NCBI RefSeq assembly: GCF_000179555.1 | Contig: NZ_AECZ01000008.1 | Span: 62,001 to 126,000 of the forward strand | Direction: 5' to 3' | Length of the DNA: 64,000 bases | Source of the DNA: Solidesulfovibrio fructosivorans JJ] | GTDB lineage: Bacteria; Desulfobacterota; Desulfovibrionia; Desulfovibrionales; Desulfovibrionaceae | Shown here: positions 10,868 to 19,218 of the stretch, one piece after another | How positions within the stretch are numbered: position 1 is the first letter of the stretch | How the letters are laid out: the number at the start of each line of letters is the position of its first letter | Program-made: the position numbers and the translations under genes | The notes under the pieces: generated by a model | Databases searched by the model: none | Seen by the model: only the letters and a program-made list of their open reading frames with translations | Told to the model about the DNA's origin: nothing

Positions 10868-11581
10868 GTGACGGAAGTCGGAGACAGGTTGGTGGAAACG
10901 GACGCGGCCAAACGCCTGGCCCATGTGAAGGGGCGCATTGCCGACGCCTGCGCCGCTTGCGGCCGCGACCCGGCCGCGGTGACGCTGGTGGCGGTGTCCA
11001 AGCTTCACGACGTCGCGGAAGTCGCGGCCATGGCCGCCTGCGGCCAACGCATCTTCGGGGAATCCTACATCCAGGAGGCCCTGCCCAAGATGGAGGCCGC
11101 CCCGGCCGGGCTCGCCTGGCACTTCATCGGCCATCTGCAGCGCAACAAGGCCAAGCTGGCCGTGGCCCGCTTCGCCCTGATCCACACGGTGGACAATGCC
11201 GACCTGGCAGGAATATTGCAAAAAAGAACCGCTGAAGCGGGCCTGACCCAGGATATCTGCCTCCAGGTCAATGTGGCCGGGGAATCGCAGAAGTCCGGCG
11301 TCGATCCGCGGCGCCTGCCGAAACTGGCCGAAGCCGTGGCCGCCATGGGCGCCTTGCGCCTTGTGGGCCTTATGGTCATTCCGCCGGTCTTTGACGATCC
11401 GGAAGGCGCGCGGCCCGTTTTCGCCCGGTTGCGGACACTTCGCGACGAGCTGGCCAGCCGGCTCGCGCTGCCGCTTCCGGTTTTGTCCATGGGCATGAGC
11501 GGCGACCTGGAGGCCGCCGTCATGGAAGGGGCCACCCACGTGCGCGTAGGCACGGATCTGTTCGGCCCGAGACAGCGATAA
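10868..11581 (+). CDS. yggS: YggS-family pyridoxal phosphate homeostasis protein
   Basis: The 237-residue single-domain PLP-binding protein resembles the alanine racemase TIM barrel. The PLP lysine lies in VAVSKLH, and FGESYIQEA, HFIGHLQRNK and MGMSGDLEAA are hallmark motifs (the last is the phosphate-binding segment). The family buffers cellular PLP and affects amino acid pools. The GTG at 10868 has GGGGA 8 bases upstream and is preferred over the ATG at 10841, which lacks a ribosome site. The gene leads into the flagellar cluster with a 31-bp gap before fliL. Confidence 0.92.
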   Translation: MTEVGDRLVETDAAKRLAHVKGRIADACAACGRDPAAVTLVAVSKLHDVAEVAAMAACGQRIFGESYIQEALPKMEAAPAGLAWHFIGHLQRNKAKLAVARFALIHTVDNADLAGILQKRTAEAGLTQDICLQVNVAGESQKSGVDPRRLPKLAEAVAAMGALRLVGLMVIPPVFDDPEGARPVFARLRTLRDELASRLALPLPVLSMGMSGDLEAAVMEGATHVRVGTDLFGPRQR

Positions 11582-11612
11582 CGCGTTATATTTCCGACAC
11601 CGGGAGACGCAT

Positions 11613-12185
11613 ATGGCAGACGCGCCCGAAGCACCCGAAGAGAAAAAGAAATCCGGTTTCCTCAAATACGTCATCCTGGTGGTGCTGCTGCTCCTGCTCG
11701 GCGGCGGGGGCTTCTTCGCCTACCAGTATTTCTTCGTGGCCAAGCCGCCGGCAACGGCGGAACAGGCCAAGGAACAGGCCCAGGCCGAGGAGAAAAAAGC
11801 CGAGGAACAGCATGCCCCGGCCGAGGAAAAGAAGGCCGAAGGCGGCCACGGCGAAGCCCAAAAAGGCGGCCATGGCGGCAAGGAAGCGCCTTCCAACCTG
11901 GTGGCCCTGCCGGCCTTCGTGGTCAACCTGGCCGACCCCAACGCCCGGCGCTACCTCAAAATCGTGCTCAGCGTGGAGATGACCGGCAACCCGGAACTGC
12001 TGGAAGCCAACCAGGCCAAAATCCGCGACGCGCTGTTGATGCTGCTGTCCACCAAAACCTCCCAGGATCTGAGCACGCTCGAGGGCAAGATCCTGCTGCG
12101 CAAGGAGATCGTGGACCGCCTCAACCAGGCGATCGGCCAAGCCAAGGTGGCCCGGGTCTATTTCACGGACTTCGTCATTCAATAA
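11613..12185 (+). CDS. fliL: Flagellar basal body-associated protein FliL
   Basis: The 190-residue protein has a short charged cytoplasmic end, one transmembrane helix at about residues 16-37, a long Glu/Lys/Ala-rich linker (about 45-95) and a periplasmic FliL domain. FliL surrounds the stator and supports torque generation. It is first in a tight fliL-N-O-P-Q run. The ATG follows GGGAG about 8 bases upstream. Confidence 0.93.
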   Translation: MADAPEAPEEKKKSGFLKYVILVVLLLLLGGGGFFAYQYFFVAKPPATAEQAKEQAQAEEKKAEEQHAPAEEKKAEGGHGEAQKGGHGGKEAPSNLVALPAFVVNLADPNARRYLKIVLSVEMTGNPELLEANQAKIRDALLMLLSTKTSQDLSTLEGKILLRKEIVDRLNQAIGQAKVARVYFTDFVIQ

Positions 12186-12210
12186 GCGCGTCGCCGCGCG
12201 AGGGATTTCC

Positions 12211-12819
12211 ATGACTCCCGACGACATCGATCAGGACAAACTGGCCGCCGAATGGGCCTCCGCCCTGGAGGACCAGGAGGACGAAAAACCAGCCTCCCAG
12301 TCGGACATCGACGCCCTGTTCGACCAGCCTTCCGGCGATTCCGCCCCGGCGGGCGGAGGTGGAGGTGGAGGCGGGGTCGAAGGCGGTGGCGGTGGCGGTG
12401 ACGACGCCCTGGCCGCCGAATGGGCCGCCGCCCTGGCCGACGAGGAAGAGCAGTCCATCAAGAGCGAACGGGACCAGGAAACCCTGTCCCGACAAAGCGC
12501 CGCCGCCCAATTCAAGAATTTGACGCAGGAAGCCAAGGCGCCGCGCCCGGAAAACGTGCGCCGCGACCTGGACTTCATCCTGGACATTCCGCTCGACGTC
12601 TCGGCCGAACTCGGCCGCACCAAGCTGCTCATAAACGAGCTGCTGCAACTCGGCCAGGGCTCGGTCATCGAGCTCAACAAGCTGGCCGGCGAGCCCCTGG
12701 AAATCTACGTCAACGGCAAGCTGGTGGCCCGGGGCGAGGCCGTGGTCATCAACGAAAAATTCGGCGTGCGCTTAACCGACATCATAAGCCCCATCGAACG
12801 GGTGAAACAGCTTGCCTGA
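12211..12819 (+). CDS. fliN: Flagellar motor switch protein FliN
   Basis: The C-terminal 75 residues, with LDVSAELGRTKLLINELLQLG followed by VIELNKLAGEPLEIYVNGKLVARGE, are the SpoA-type domain that forms the C-ring and carries the CheY-responsive switch. The 120-residue N-terminal extension is acidic and contains a run of glycines (residues 48-63, two valine/glutamate breaks) encoded by repetitive GGN codons. Total length is 202, longer than the roughly 140 of enteric FliN, though such extensions are common in this phylum. The next gene overlaps its end. Confidence 0.95.
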   Translation: MTPDDIDQDKLAAEWASALEDQEDEKPASQSDIDALFDQPSGDSAPAGGGGGGGGVEGGGGGGDDALAAEWAAALADEEEQSIKSERDQETLSRQSAAAQFKNLTQEAKAPRPENVRRDLDFILDIPLDVSAELGRTKLLINELLQLGQGSVIELNKLAGEPLEIYVNGKLVARGEAVVINEKFGVRLTDIISPIERVKQLA

Positions 12820-13231
12820 TCCCGCGACCGCCGTCACCGCCACCGCGCCGCCGATGCCCCCGGCCTCGGACTACGGCCTAGCCGGGGCGGCCCTCCACAT
12901 GGGCCTGGCCCTGCTCGTCATTTTGGCGCTCATTTTCGCCGCCTACTGGGTGCTGCGCCGCTTCGGGCCGAAGCTCGGCCTGGGGCCGGCCGGCCGGGGC
13001 GGCATGTTGCGGATCATGTCGCACCTGAGCCTCGGTCCCCGTAAAAGCATCATTGTGGTCCGATTCTTGAATGGCAAAAGCGAACCCAAGGATCTGGTCC
13101 TTGGCGTCACGGACCACTCCATCACGCTTTTGACCGAGGACGATGCGCCCCATGACACCGCTGCCGCAACCGATTTCGCCGCCGCGCTGGCCGACAAGAC
13201 CAGCCGCCCGGGCGGCGATGCTGCTTCCTAG
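12812..13231 (+). CDS. fliO: Flagellar biosynthesis protein FliO
   Basis: The 139-residue protein has one transmembrane helix (about residues 28-48) and a small basic cytoplasmic domain with the FliO-like pattern LGPRKSIIVVRFLNGK near the middle. FliO acts as a chaperone for assembly of the FliP ring of the export gate. The TTG at 12812 overlaps the last codons of fliN; an ATG at 12854 would also work and still keep the membrane helix. Position between fliN and fliP supports the call. Confidence 0.85.
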   Translation: MPDPATAVTATAPPMPPASDYGLAGAALHMGLALLVILALIFAAYWVLRRFGPKLGLGPAGRGGMLRIMSHLSLGPRKSIIVVRFLNGKSEPKDLVLGVTDHSITLLTEDDAPHDTAAATDFAAALADKTSRPGGDAAS

Positions 13232-13976
13232 CCTCCTCTGTCTCCTGACGCTGGCCGGCCTGCTGCTCACCGCCGCCGCGCCGGCCCTGGCCCAGGACAC
13301 CCCGAGCCTGACCCTGTCCCTGGCCGCCGGCCAGACCCAGCCGGAACGCGTCTCGACCCTGCTCGAGATCCTTTTCGCCCTGACCGTCCTGTCCCTGGCC
13401 CCGGCCTTCGTGCTGACGGTGACGTCCTTCACCCGCATCATCATCGTCTTCTCGTTTCTGCGCCAAGCCATGGGCGTGCCCCAGGTGCCGCCGTCCCAGA
13501 TCCTGGCCAGCCTGGCCATCTTCCTCACCTGCGTCATCATGTACCCCACGGGCAAGGCCATAAACGACGACGCGCTGCAACCCTATCTCAACGAGCAGAT
13601 CGGCTTCACCGAGGCCCTCAAAAAGGCCGAGACGCCGCTTCGGGAATTTCTCTTCAAGCATACCCGGGAAAAGGACCTGTCGGTCTTTTACACCGTGACC
13701 AAGATGGAGCGGCCCAAGGACAAGGCCGAGGTGCCGACGACTATGCTCGCGGCCGGATTCATCATCAGCGAACTGAAAACCGCGTTCACCATCGGTTTTC
13801 TCATCTACATCCCGTTCCTCATCCTGGACATGGTCATCTCGAGCATCCTTCTGGCCATGGGCATGATGATGCTGCCGCCGGCCACCATCGCCATGCCGTT
13901 CAAGCTGCTGCTGTTCGTGCTGGTCGACGGCTGGGGGCTCATGGTAGGCTCCATCGTCAACTCGTTTAATACGTAA
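13218..13976 (+). CDS. fliP: Flagellar export gate protein FliP
   Basis: FliP forms the pentameric core of the flagellar type III export gate. The product is about 252 residues from the ATG at 13218. It has a cleavable signal peptide ending near APALAQ, as is usual for FliP, and then the conserved VTSFTRIIIVFSFLRQA motif, a periplasmic loop and C-terminal helices. A longer frame from 13143 is open but would place 25 Pro/Arg-rich residues before the signal peptide, so the shorter start is preferred. It overlaps the end of fliO by 14 bases. Confidence 0.94.
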   Translation: MLLPSLLCLLTLAGLLLTAAAPALAQDTPSLTLSLAAGQTQPERVSTLLEILFALTVLSLAPAFVLTVTSFTRIIIVFSFLRQAMGVPQVPPSQILASLAIFLTCVIMYPTGKAINDDALQPYLNEQIGFTEALKKAETPLREFLFKHTREKDLSVFYTVTKMERPKDKAEVPTTMLAAGFIISELKTAFTIGFLIYIPFLILDMVISSILLAMGMMMLPPATIAMPFKLLLFVLVDGWGLMVGSIVNSFNT

Positions 13977-13989
13977 GGAGGTCCGTACC

Positions 13990-14259
13990 ATGACGACGGA
14001 TATGGTTGTGGCCCTGGCGCGACAGGCCATCGAAACGGCGCTTTTTCTGGCCCTGCCCATGCTCGGGGTGTCACTGGTCGTCGGCGTGGTGATCTCCGTG
14101 CTCCAGGCCGCCACCCAGATTCAGGAAATGACCCTCACCTTCGTGCCGAAGATCCTGTCCATGTTCATCGCCCTTCTCGTCGCCTTCCCCTGGATGATGG
14201 ACAAGATGATCAATTTCACGAAGGAGCTTTTCATGAACATTCCGAACTACCTGCGCTGA
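13990..14259 (+). CDS. fliQ: Flagellar export gate protein FliQ
   Basis: The 89-residue protein has two transmembrane helices and the conserved segment ATQIQEMTLTFVPKIL between them, as in FliQ of the flagellar export gate. A strong AAGGAGG lies 8 bases before the ATG. It ends the flagellar run; fliR and flhB do not follow here. The 184 bp after it, before a convergent gene, hold only GC-rich partial palindromes without a clear T tail. Confidence 0.95.
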   Translation: MTTDMVVALARQAIETALFLALPMLGVSLVVGVVISVLQAATQIQEMTLTFVPKILSMFIALLVAFPWMMDKMINFTKELFMNIPNYLR

Positions 14260-14443
14260 GGCGGCGGAACAGCCTGCCGCCTGCCCCCGCGTCCCGGCCC
14301 TGAAAGGGGCCAAACACGCCTTCTCGCCCGCTTTTTACCGAGCGGCGCACCTCTCATCGTTTTATCCTGAAAAAGGCCGTAAGAGGCCGTCCGCGGCCCG
14401 TAACGGGTCGACGGCGGTGTTGCCGATCAACGGACTCGCGGCG

Positions 14444-15262
14444 TCAGCCGGCGAAGAAGTCCGGCCGGGACCCGGCGAAGGCCAGGGCCTGGGCGTAGCC
14501 GGCGGGCGTGTGGGGCTCGAAGGTCACGGTGGGACGCAGGCCGCGCCGGGAAAGCAGCTCGAACAGCGCGTCAAAGGGAATGCTGCCCTGTCCCGGTCCC
14601 AGGTGCTGGTCGAAGCTGCCGTCGTTGTCGTGCAGGTGCATGTGGAGCAGATAGGGCGCGAAGGATGCGACCCAGTCGGCCAGATCGCCCCGCACGCTGC
14701 CCCCGGCGAAACTGTGCCAGTGGCCGATGTCGAAGCAGATGCCGACGCGCTCCCGGGCGGTCTCGGGCAAGCGTTCGCGCAGCGCCTCGACCGCGCCGCT
14801 GACCGTGGCCGGGTCGGTTTCGTGGGTGTTTTCCAGGCAAAGGGGCGGGTGCCCGGGCCAGGAAGCCAGTACCTCGGCCCAGGTATCGGCGGCGCGGGCC
14901 GCCCAGCCGCTAAAGGAACGCATGTAGAGAAAGCGGTTGTAGGCGCTGTGCCCGACCATCCGGTCGGGGGCGTAGACGGCCGCCGTTTCCAGGGCCGCCA
15001 GCAGCCTGTCCCGGGTGGCCGTCCGGATGCGGGCGTCGGCGCTGCCGGGCTGGAGATCGAAAAACGGCAAATGCAGCGTGCACGGCAGGCCGGCGTCCGC
15101 CAGCCGCCGGGCCAGCTCCCGGTGCCAGGCAGCCGGCTTGGCGTCCATGAGCAGCGGATCGAGGCCCAGTTCCGGCGGCACCCGACCCTCCAGATGGCGC
15201 AGCACCAAAGACGGATCGCGATCGGCCACGCGCAGGTTCAAATTGACGTAGTACCGGGTCAT
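14444..15262 (-). CDS. Sugar phosphate isomerase/epimerase-like TIM-barrel protein
   Basis: The 272-residue protein belongs to the AP endonuclease 2/xylose isomerase-like family. Likely metal ligands lie in CLENTHE, CFDIGHWH, HMHLHDND and TFEPH, the usual Glu/Asp/His set around the barrel. Members isomerise sugars or related metabolites or cleave abasic DNA; the exact substrate cannot be given. The ATG at 15262 is the first in frame. A paired-hairpin repeat separates it from the next gene on the same strand. Confidence 0.7.
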   Translation of the reverse strand: MTRYYVNLNLRVADRDPSLVLRHLEGRVPPELGLDPLLMDAKPAAWHRELARRLADAGLPCTLHLPFFDLQPGSADARIRTATRDRLLAALETAAVYAPDRMVGHSAYNRFLYMRSFSGWAARAADTWAEVLASWPGHPPLCLENTHETDPATVSGAVEALRERLPETARERVGICFDIGHWHSFAGGSVRGDLADWVASFAPYLLHMHLHDNDGSFDQHLGPGQGSIPFDALFELLSRRGLRPTVTFEPHTPAGYAQALAFAGSRPDFFAG

Positions 15263-15286
15263 GGGTGTGCCTTATCGAAAATGAAG

Positions 15287-15452
15287 CCGGGGGAGAACCT
15301 TTTTGAAAAAAGGTTCTCCCCCGGACCCCCTCTCCAAAAACTTTTAACGGTATCTGTATGTTATTCGTCAACCATCTGAAAAGGTAAAAAGTTTAGGAAG
15401 GGGAGAGCGCGAGAGGGGCTACTGCCCTTTGCAAAAGGGTTTCCCCCTCTCG
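15287..15452. repeat. Paired-hairpin mosaic repeat, copy A
   Basis: The left hairpin (15287-15324) is a perfect 18-bp stem, CCGGGGGAGAACCTTTTT and its complement, with a GA loop. The right hairpin (15410-15452) is built on CGAGAGGGG...CCCCTCTCG and is imperfect. Between them are two inward-facing related tails of the form CCCCTCTCCAAAAACTTTT. The Ts are inside the stem, not after it, so it is not a standard intrinsic terminator. Seven other loci in the window carry the same module. Confidence 0.85.
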
Positions 15453-15477
15453 TACTTTCTTCACGCTCATAAACTTC

Positions 15478-16242
15478 TTATTCCTTCATCGGGTACGTCT
15501 GGGCGAAGATGATCTTGCCGGCCGGGTCCAGCACCGTGAGTTTGAGGGCGTAGACGTCCCGGGGGGAAACTTTTTGCGGCAAGGGCAGGCTGGCCGACAT
15601 CTGCTTGAAGTGCTGGATCTGGAAGGACAGTTCGTCCTTGTCGGCCGTAAGCGGCAGCAGGCTGGCGTCGTTGCCGACGAACGCCACCTCGACGCGGCCG
15701 GAAAGGTTGGTCTGCTGGGGCGTGACGTTGCTCAGATCGAAGTTGAGCGCCAGCTTTTTTCCTTCGATCTTCACGCGCAGGTTGTCGATGCCGACCTCTC
15801 CCGCGTCCACATGGGCCAGCAGTTTCGCCAGGTCCGGGCGCTCCGCCTTGGCGGGCTCGCGCTCCTTGCCGCCGCTTTTCGGAGCGTCCCCCCCCGCTTC
15901 GGTCCGGGGCTTCCACCAGCCCGGATCGTCGGGGTTGTAGGAGCCGATCAGGGTCTCGAGTTCGGTGAGGTCACGGGTTCGCAGGACTTTTTCGATATTT
16001 TCCAGACGAATGAGCTTTTCGCCGACCGCGTCGAGTTCCTTGCGGGTCTCGCCCTGATGCCGGGCCAGAAGCAGGTTGTCCTGGCGCAGATGATAGGCCA
16101 CGGCCACAGCCGCCGCGAGAAGGAGCAGCAAACCGAGGGGAACGAGCCACAGGCAGCGCAACAGCCACACCGACGTCCGGTAACGGCGCACACCGGCCCC
16201 GTCGCGCAGAAGAAGGATGTCTATTTTGCCGCCGGCCGCCAT
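15478..16242 (-). CDS. Single-pass membrane protein of unknown function
   Basis: The 254-residue protein has a short cytoplasmic end, one strong transmembrane helix (about residues 25-50), a coiled-coil stretch (about 52-95), a Pro/Lys/Glu linker and a beta-rich periplasmic domain with a sequence pattern like NLRVKIEGKKLALNFDLSN. No family is recognised. Its ATG directly abuts the stop codon of the L,D-transpeptidase gene, so the two are translated together and may act on the same envelope process. Confidence 0.7.
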   Translation of the reverse strand: MAAGGKIDILLLRDGAGVRRYRTSVWLLRCLWLVPLGLLLLLAAAVAVAYHLRQDNLLLARHQGETRKELDAVGEKLIRLENIEKVLRTRDLTELETLIGSYNPDDPGWWKPRTEAGGDAPKSGGKEREPAKAERPDLAKLLAHVDAGEVGIDNLRVKIEGKKLALNFDLSNVTPQQTNLSGRVEVAFVGNDASLLPLTADKDELSFQIQHFKQMSASLPLPQKVSPRDVYALKLTVLDPAGKIIFAQTYPMKE

Positions 16243-18483
16243 CTACATCCGGCTCCACTGTTCCTCGACAATGGCGTACCCGTTGCCCGACGGCTCGATA
16301 TAGAGCGTCTTGCGGCCATGGTCCCCACCGCCGTCCTTGCTGGCGTAATCCTGGACGCAGGTGACCACGAAGCCGTCCTTGCGGGGGCGGATGCGCACAT
16401 CGGACAAGTCGACCTTGCTTGGGGCCTTGTCCTTCCACAGATCGGCCTTGTCCTCGCGGATGGCCTGACGGCTCCTGCGGTCGCCCTGGACGGCGTTTTC
16501 GGCGTAAAAATCGCTGTAGGCGTCGAGCCTGCCGCTTTCCCAGGCCTTGCGCCAGGATTCGACCATGGCCGCGACAGCGGCTTCACGCTCTTTTTCCGTG
16601 GCTTTTTCCGGAGCCTGGACCTTGGTCGCGGTCGCCGCCCGGGGCGCGCCCGGAGCAGGCGCCTGGGGCGTGGCGGCAACGGTCACGGGAGCGGCGTTCG
16701 GCGCTTCCGGGCGGTTCTTGGACCAGCGCTCGGCACTGATGAGCAGCCGATCGCCCGACGGCACGAGGGTCAGGCTCTTGAAACCCTTGCTCTCCCGGCG
16801 GCCCTTGGCCTGGTAGACCTGGGCGCAGACCACGTCGAAGCCGTCCGAAACCTTGCCGGCGGCCACGATCCGCATGTCCACGCGTTCGGGCTTGGCCCCC
16901 CGCCACACGCCTTCCTTCTGGCGGCGGATGGCGTCCTTGCCGCGCAGGTTGCCCAGGCGCGCTCCATCGGCGTAATAGCCGAGGTAGCCGTCCATGTCGG
17001 CGTTCTCCCAGGCCTTGCTCCAGCCGGCGACCATGGCGGCGACGCGGGCGGTTTGCCCGGCGTCCAGGGGCGCGGGACCGGCCTGCGTCGCGGCCGGGGC
17101 GGGAGCCCAGGGGCCGGAGGCGGCGTCCGAAACCGCTTCCGGCCGGACTTTGGCCGGAGACGGAGCCGGCGTGGCCACAGCCACGGTGACGGGCGCGGGC
17201 GGCGTCGGGCCGGCCGCCGGAGCGGGAGCCGGCTTCACGGGAGTCGCCGGGGCCGGTTGCGCCGGAGCCTGGGCAATGGCCGCGGGCGCGGGCGGCACCT
17301 GGCGCATGGCGTCCGTGGCCACGGACACGCCGGGCGTGCCCTCGCCGCTTTTGGCCACTTCCAGAATGGCCTCGTCCTCGGGCGTATGTTGCGGGGCAAG
17401 CGACAACGAGCCGAAAGCCTTGCGGGCCATCTTCTCCATGATCGCCTGATGGGCGTCCACGAGCTGGCGGACCTGCACCTCTTCCTCGCTCGGGCTGTCT
17501 GGCTTGCGGGTATCGGTGTCCGCCTCGTCGGGAGAAGCCGGCTTGCCGGCCGTCTTGGCCGAAGCCAGGGTGACGGGCATCTCCTCGTATTCCATGCCGA
17601 TGATGCGGAAGCGCCCGTCCGTCCCGCGTTGCCAGTACAGGCGTTTGACGCCCTGCGAGGTCAGGGTCGGCGAGCGGTAGAGCTGGACGAAGTAGGTGAC
17701 CCAGTAATCGGGCCCGGCGAGGGCCCGCACGTCGGCAAGATCCACCTTGATCCAGGGCAGAACCTTGAAAAGCCGCTCCTTGTGGCCGCGAAAGGCGGAA
17801 AAGGGCTTGCCCTCGGTGATGGAGAACTTTTCCGGGTCGTGAAAATCGAAAAAGGCCGGGGATTTATTCTGCCAGGCCTTGGCCCAGGCGTAGGTGTCGG
17901 CCACCACCTCCTTGGCCTCTTCGCGCAGCGCGGCCGAATCCTTGCCGCCCAGGCGCACCTGGTCGGCGATGACCACGGGCATGCCCTCGGCCAGCTCCGG
18001 GTCCACCCGGTGGATGTTGGCCATGCTTAAGGCCACGCAGCCCTGGGTCTCGTAGGGAGTGATGGGATGGCCCCGGCCGTGGATCCAGATGCCGTGGCCG
18101 GACTTGTGGCGCAGCACGTCGGCCGGGTTGGGAAAGTCGAGGGGAAAGGCCAGATCGCCGTAGAGGTCGAAATTGAGCCCCGAGGACTTGCGCCGGGTAA
18201 TGAAATAGACCCCTTCCGGGGTCTTGAGATCGCCTTCCTTGAATTTGTCGCCCAGGGCCTGGCCCGTGGCGCAGGGAATCTCGGTCAAAACCCGCAGCGG
18301 GCTGTGCCGGGACAGCAGGGCGAAAGATTGGGCTTTCTTGTCGACAGCCACGAAACGCGACGGTGTGGAATCCATGTCCACGATGTCCGCCGTCCATTCG
18401 CCGCTCGCCCGGCTGCCGCAAACAAGCACCAGACAGGCGGCGGCAATGATTGGGCCAATGCGCTTCATGGCCTCTCGCGTCAT
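16243..18483 (-). CDS. L,D-transpeptidase (YkuD) with tandem NTF2-like Cds6 domains
   Basis: The 746-residue periplasmic enzyme has a signal peptide in the first 28 residues and a YkuD catalytic domain at about 40-190 with the hallmark H135-G...T-Q-G-C149-V-A-L; the cysteine is the nucleophile for cross-linking or anchoring on meso-diaminopimelate. Three NTF2-like modules follow, each beginning with a W-x-KAW pattern (about 212-320, 488-595 and 638-746). Pro/Ala-rich linkers separate them. This matches the Cds6-type L,D-transpeptidases. The ATG at 18483 overlaps the pyrE stop as ATGA; an alternative ATG at 18468 also keeps the signal peptide. Confidence 0.9.
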   Translation of the reverse strand: MTREAMKRIGPIIAAACLVLVCGSRASGEWTADIVDMDSTPSRFVAVDKKAQSFALLSRHSPLRVLTEIPCATGQALGDKFKEGDLKTPEGVYFITRRKSSGLNFDLYGDLAFPLDFPNPADVLRHKSGHGIWIHGRGHPITPYETQGCVALSMANIHRVDPELAEGMPVVIADQVRLGGKDSAALREEAKEVVADTYAWAKAWQNKSPAFFDFHDPEKFSITEGKPFSAFRGHKERLFKVLPWIKVDLADVRALAGPDYWVTYFVQLYRSPTLTSQGVKRLYWQRGTDGRFRIIGMEYEEMPVTLASAKTAGKPASPDEADTDTRKPDSPSEEEVQVRQLVDAHQAIMEKMARKAFGSLSLAPQHTPEDEAILEVAKSGEGTPGVSVATDAMRQVPPAPAAIAQAPAQPAPATPVKPAPAPAAGPTPPAPVTVAVATPAPSPAKVRPEAVSDAASGPWAPAPAATQAGPAPLDAGQTARVAAMVAGWSKAWENADMDGYLGYYADGARLGNLRGKDAIRRQKEGVWRGAKPERVDMRIVAAGKVSDGFDVVCAQVYQAKGRRESKGFKSLTLVPSGDRLLISAERWSKNRPEAPNAAPVTVAATPQAPAPGAPRAATATKVQAPEKATEKEREAAVAAMVESWRKAWESGRLDAYSDFYAENAVQGDRRSRQAIREDKADLWKDKAPSKVDLSDVRIRPRKDGFVVTCVQDYASKDGGGDHGRKTLYIEPSGNGYAIVEEQWSRM

Positions 18484-19076
18484 GTGCCCTGTTGGTTGCC
18501 GGCCGCGGCCAGCAGGGCGTGTCGGGTAAAAATGGACAGGAGCGGAAAGCCGCGTTCGGCCAGACGTTCGCCCCCGCCTTCCTCCCGGTCGAGCACCGTG
18601 ACCACGGCCCCGACCGCGAGGCCCGCGTCCTGGACCCGGTCGATGACCGTCATGAGCGTGCCGCCGGTGGTCACCACATCCTCGAGCAAGGCGACCTTAT
18701 CCCCGGGGCGAAAATTGGAAAGGCCCTCCAGAAACTGGTTGGTGCCGTGCCCCTTGGCGGCCTTGCGCACGATGAACGCCGGCATGGGCCGGCCGCGCAC
18801 ATGGGAAACGAGGCTGACCGCCGTGACCAGCGGATCGGCCCCCAGCGTCATGCCGCCGACGCCGACGATGCCTTCGGGCAGCAAATCGAACAGCAGATTC
18901 CCGATGAGCCAGGCCCCTTCGGGATACAGCGCCGTCTGCTTGCAGTCGAAATAATAATCACTTTTGCGGCCCGACGTCAGGGTGACTTCACCGGCCCGGT
19001 AGGACTTTTCCAGAAGCAACGCGGCCAGACGACCACGCATGGCCCCGGCGTCCAATTCCCCGCACGCAAACGACAT
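18480..19076 (-). CDS. pyrE: Orotate phosphoribosyltransferase
   Basis: PyrE converts orotate and PRPP to orotidine 5'-monophosphate in pyrimidine synthesis. The 198-residue protein has the PRPP-binding motif VALLEDVVTTGGT and the type I fold pattern YYFDCKQTALYPEG. Length and motif spacing match the family. It overlaps the next gene by four bases (ATGA) and lies 142 bp after purB, so nucleotide synthesis genes are grouped here. Confidence 0.93.
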   Translation of the reverse strand: MSFACGELDAGAMRGRLAALLLEKSYRAGEVTLTSGRKSDYYFDCKQTALYPEGAWLIGNLLFDLLPEGIVGVGGMTLGADPLVTAVSLVSHVRGRPMPAFIVRKAAKGHGTNQFLEGLSNFRPGDKVALLEDVVTTGGTLMTVIDRVQDAGLAVGAVVTVLDREEGGGERLAERGFPLLSIFTRHALLAAAGNQQGT

Positions 19077-19218
19077 TGAGATTCCCCGTCTTGCCCGATT
19101 CTCTGATGCGTACCAGATAATGGGCCGGTTTGAAAAGCGTTTCGCCAGGCCGTACGGCGGCCGGCGGCGTTTTTTCCGCCCCGCCCCGACACGGCGTCTC
19201 CGGTCCGTCTGGGACGGA

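Noticed and set aside
15287-15324. Mosaic hairpins as ordinary intrinsic terminators
   Set aside because: The T run lies inside the stem and none follows it, and the conserved flanking tails are not explained by termination alone.
15574-18030. 818-codon plus-strand frame opposite the L,D-transpeptidase
   Set aside because: Composition is that of a shadow frame, and the opposite strand has a convincing enzyme.
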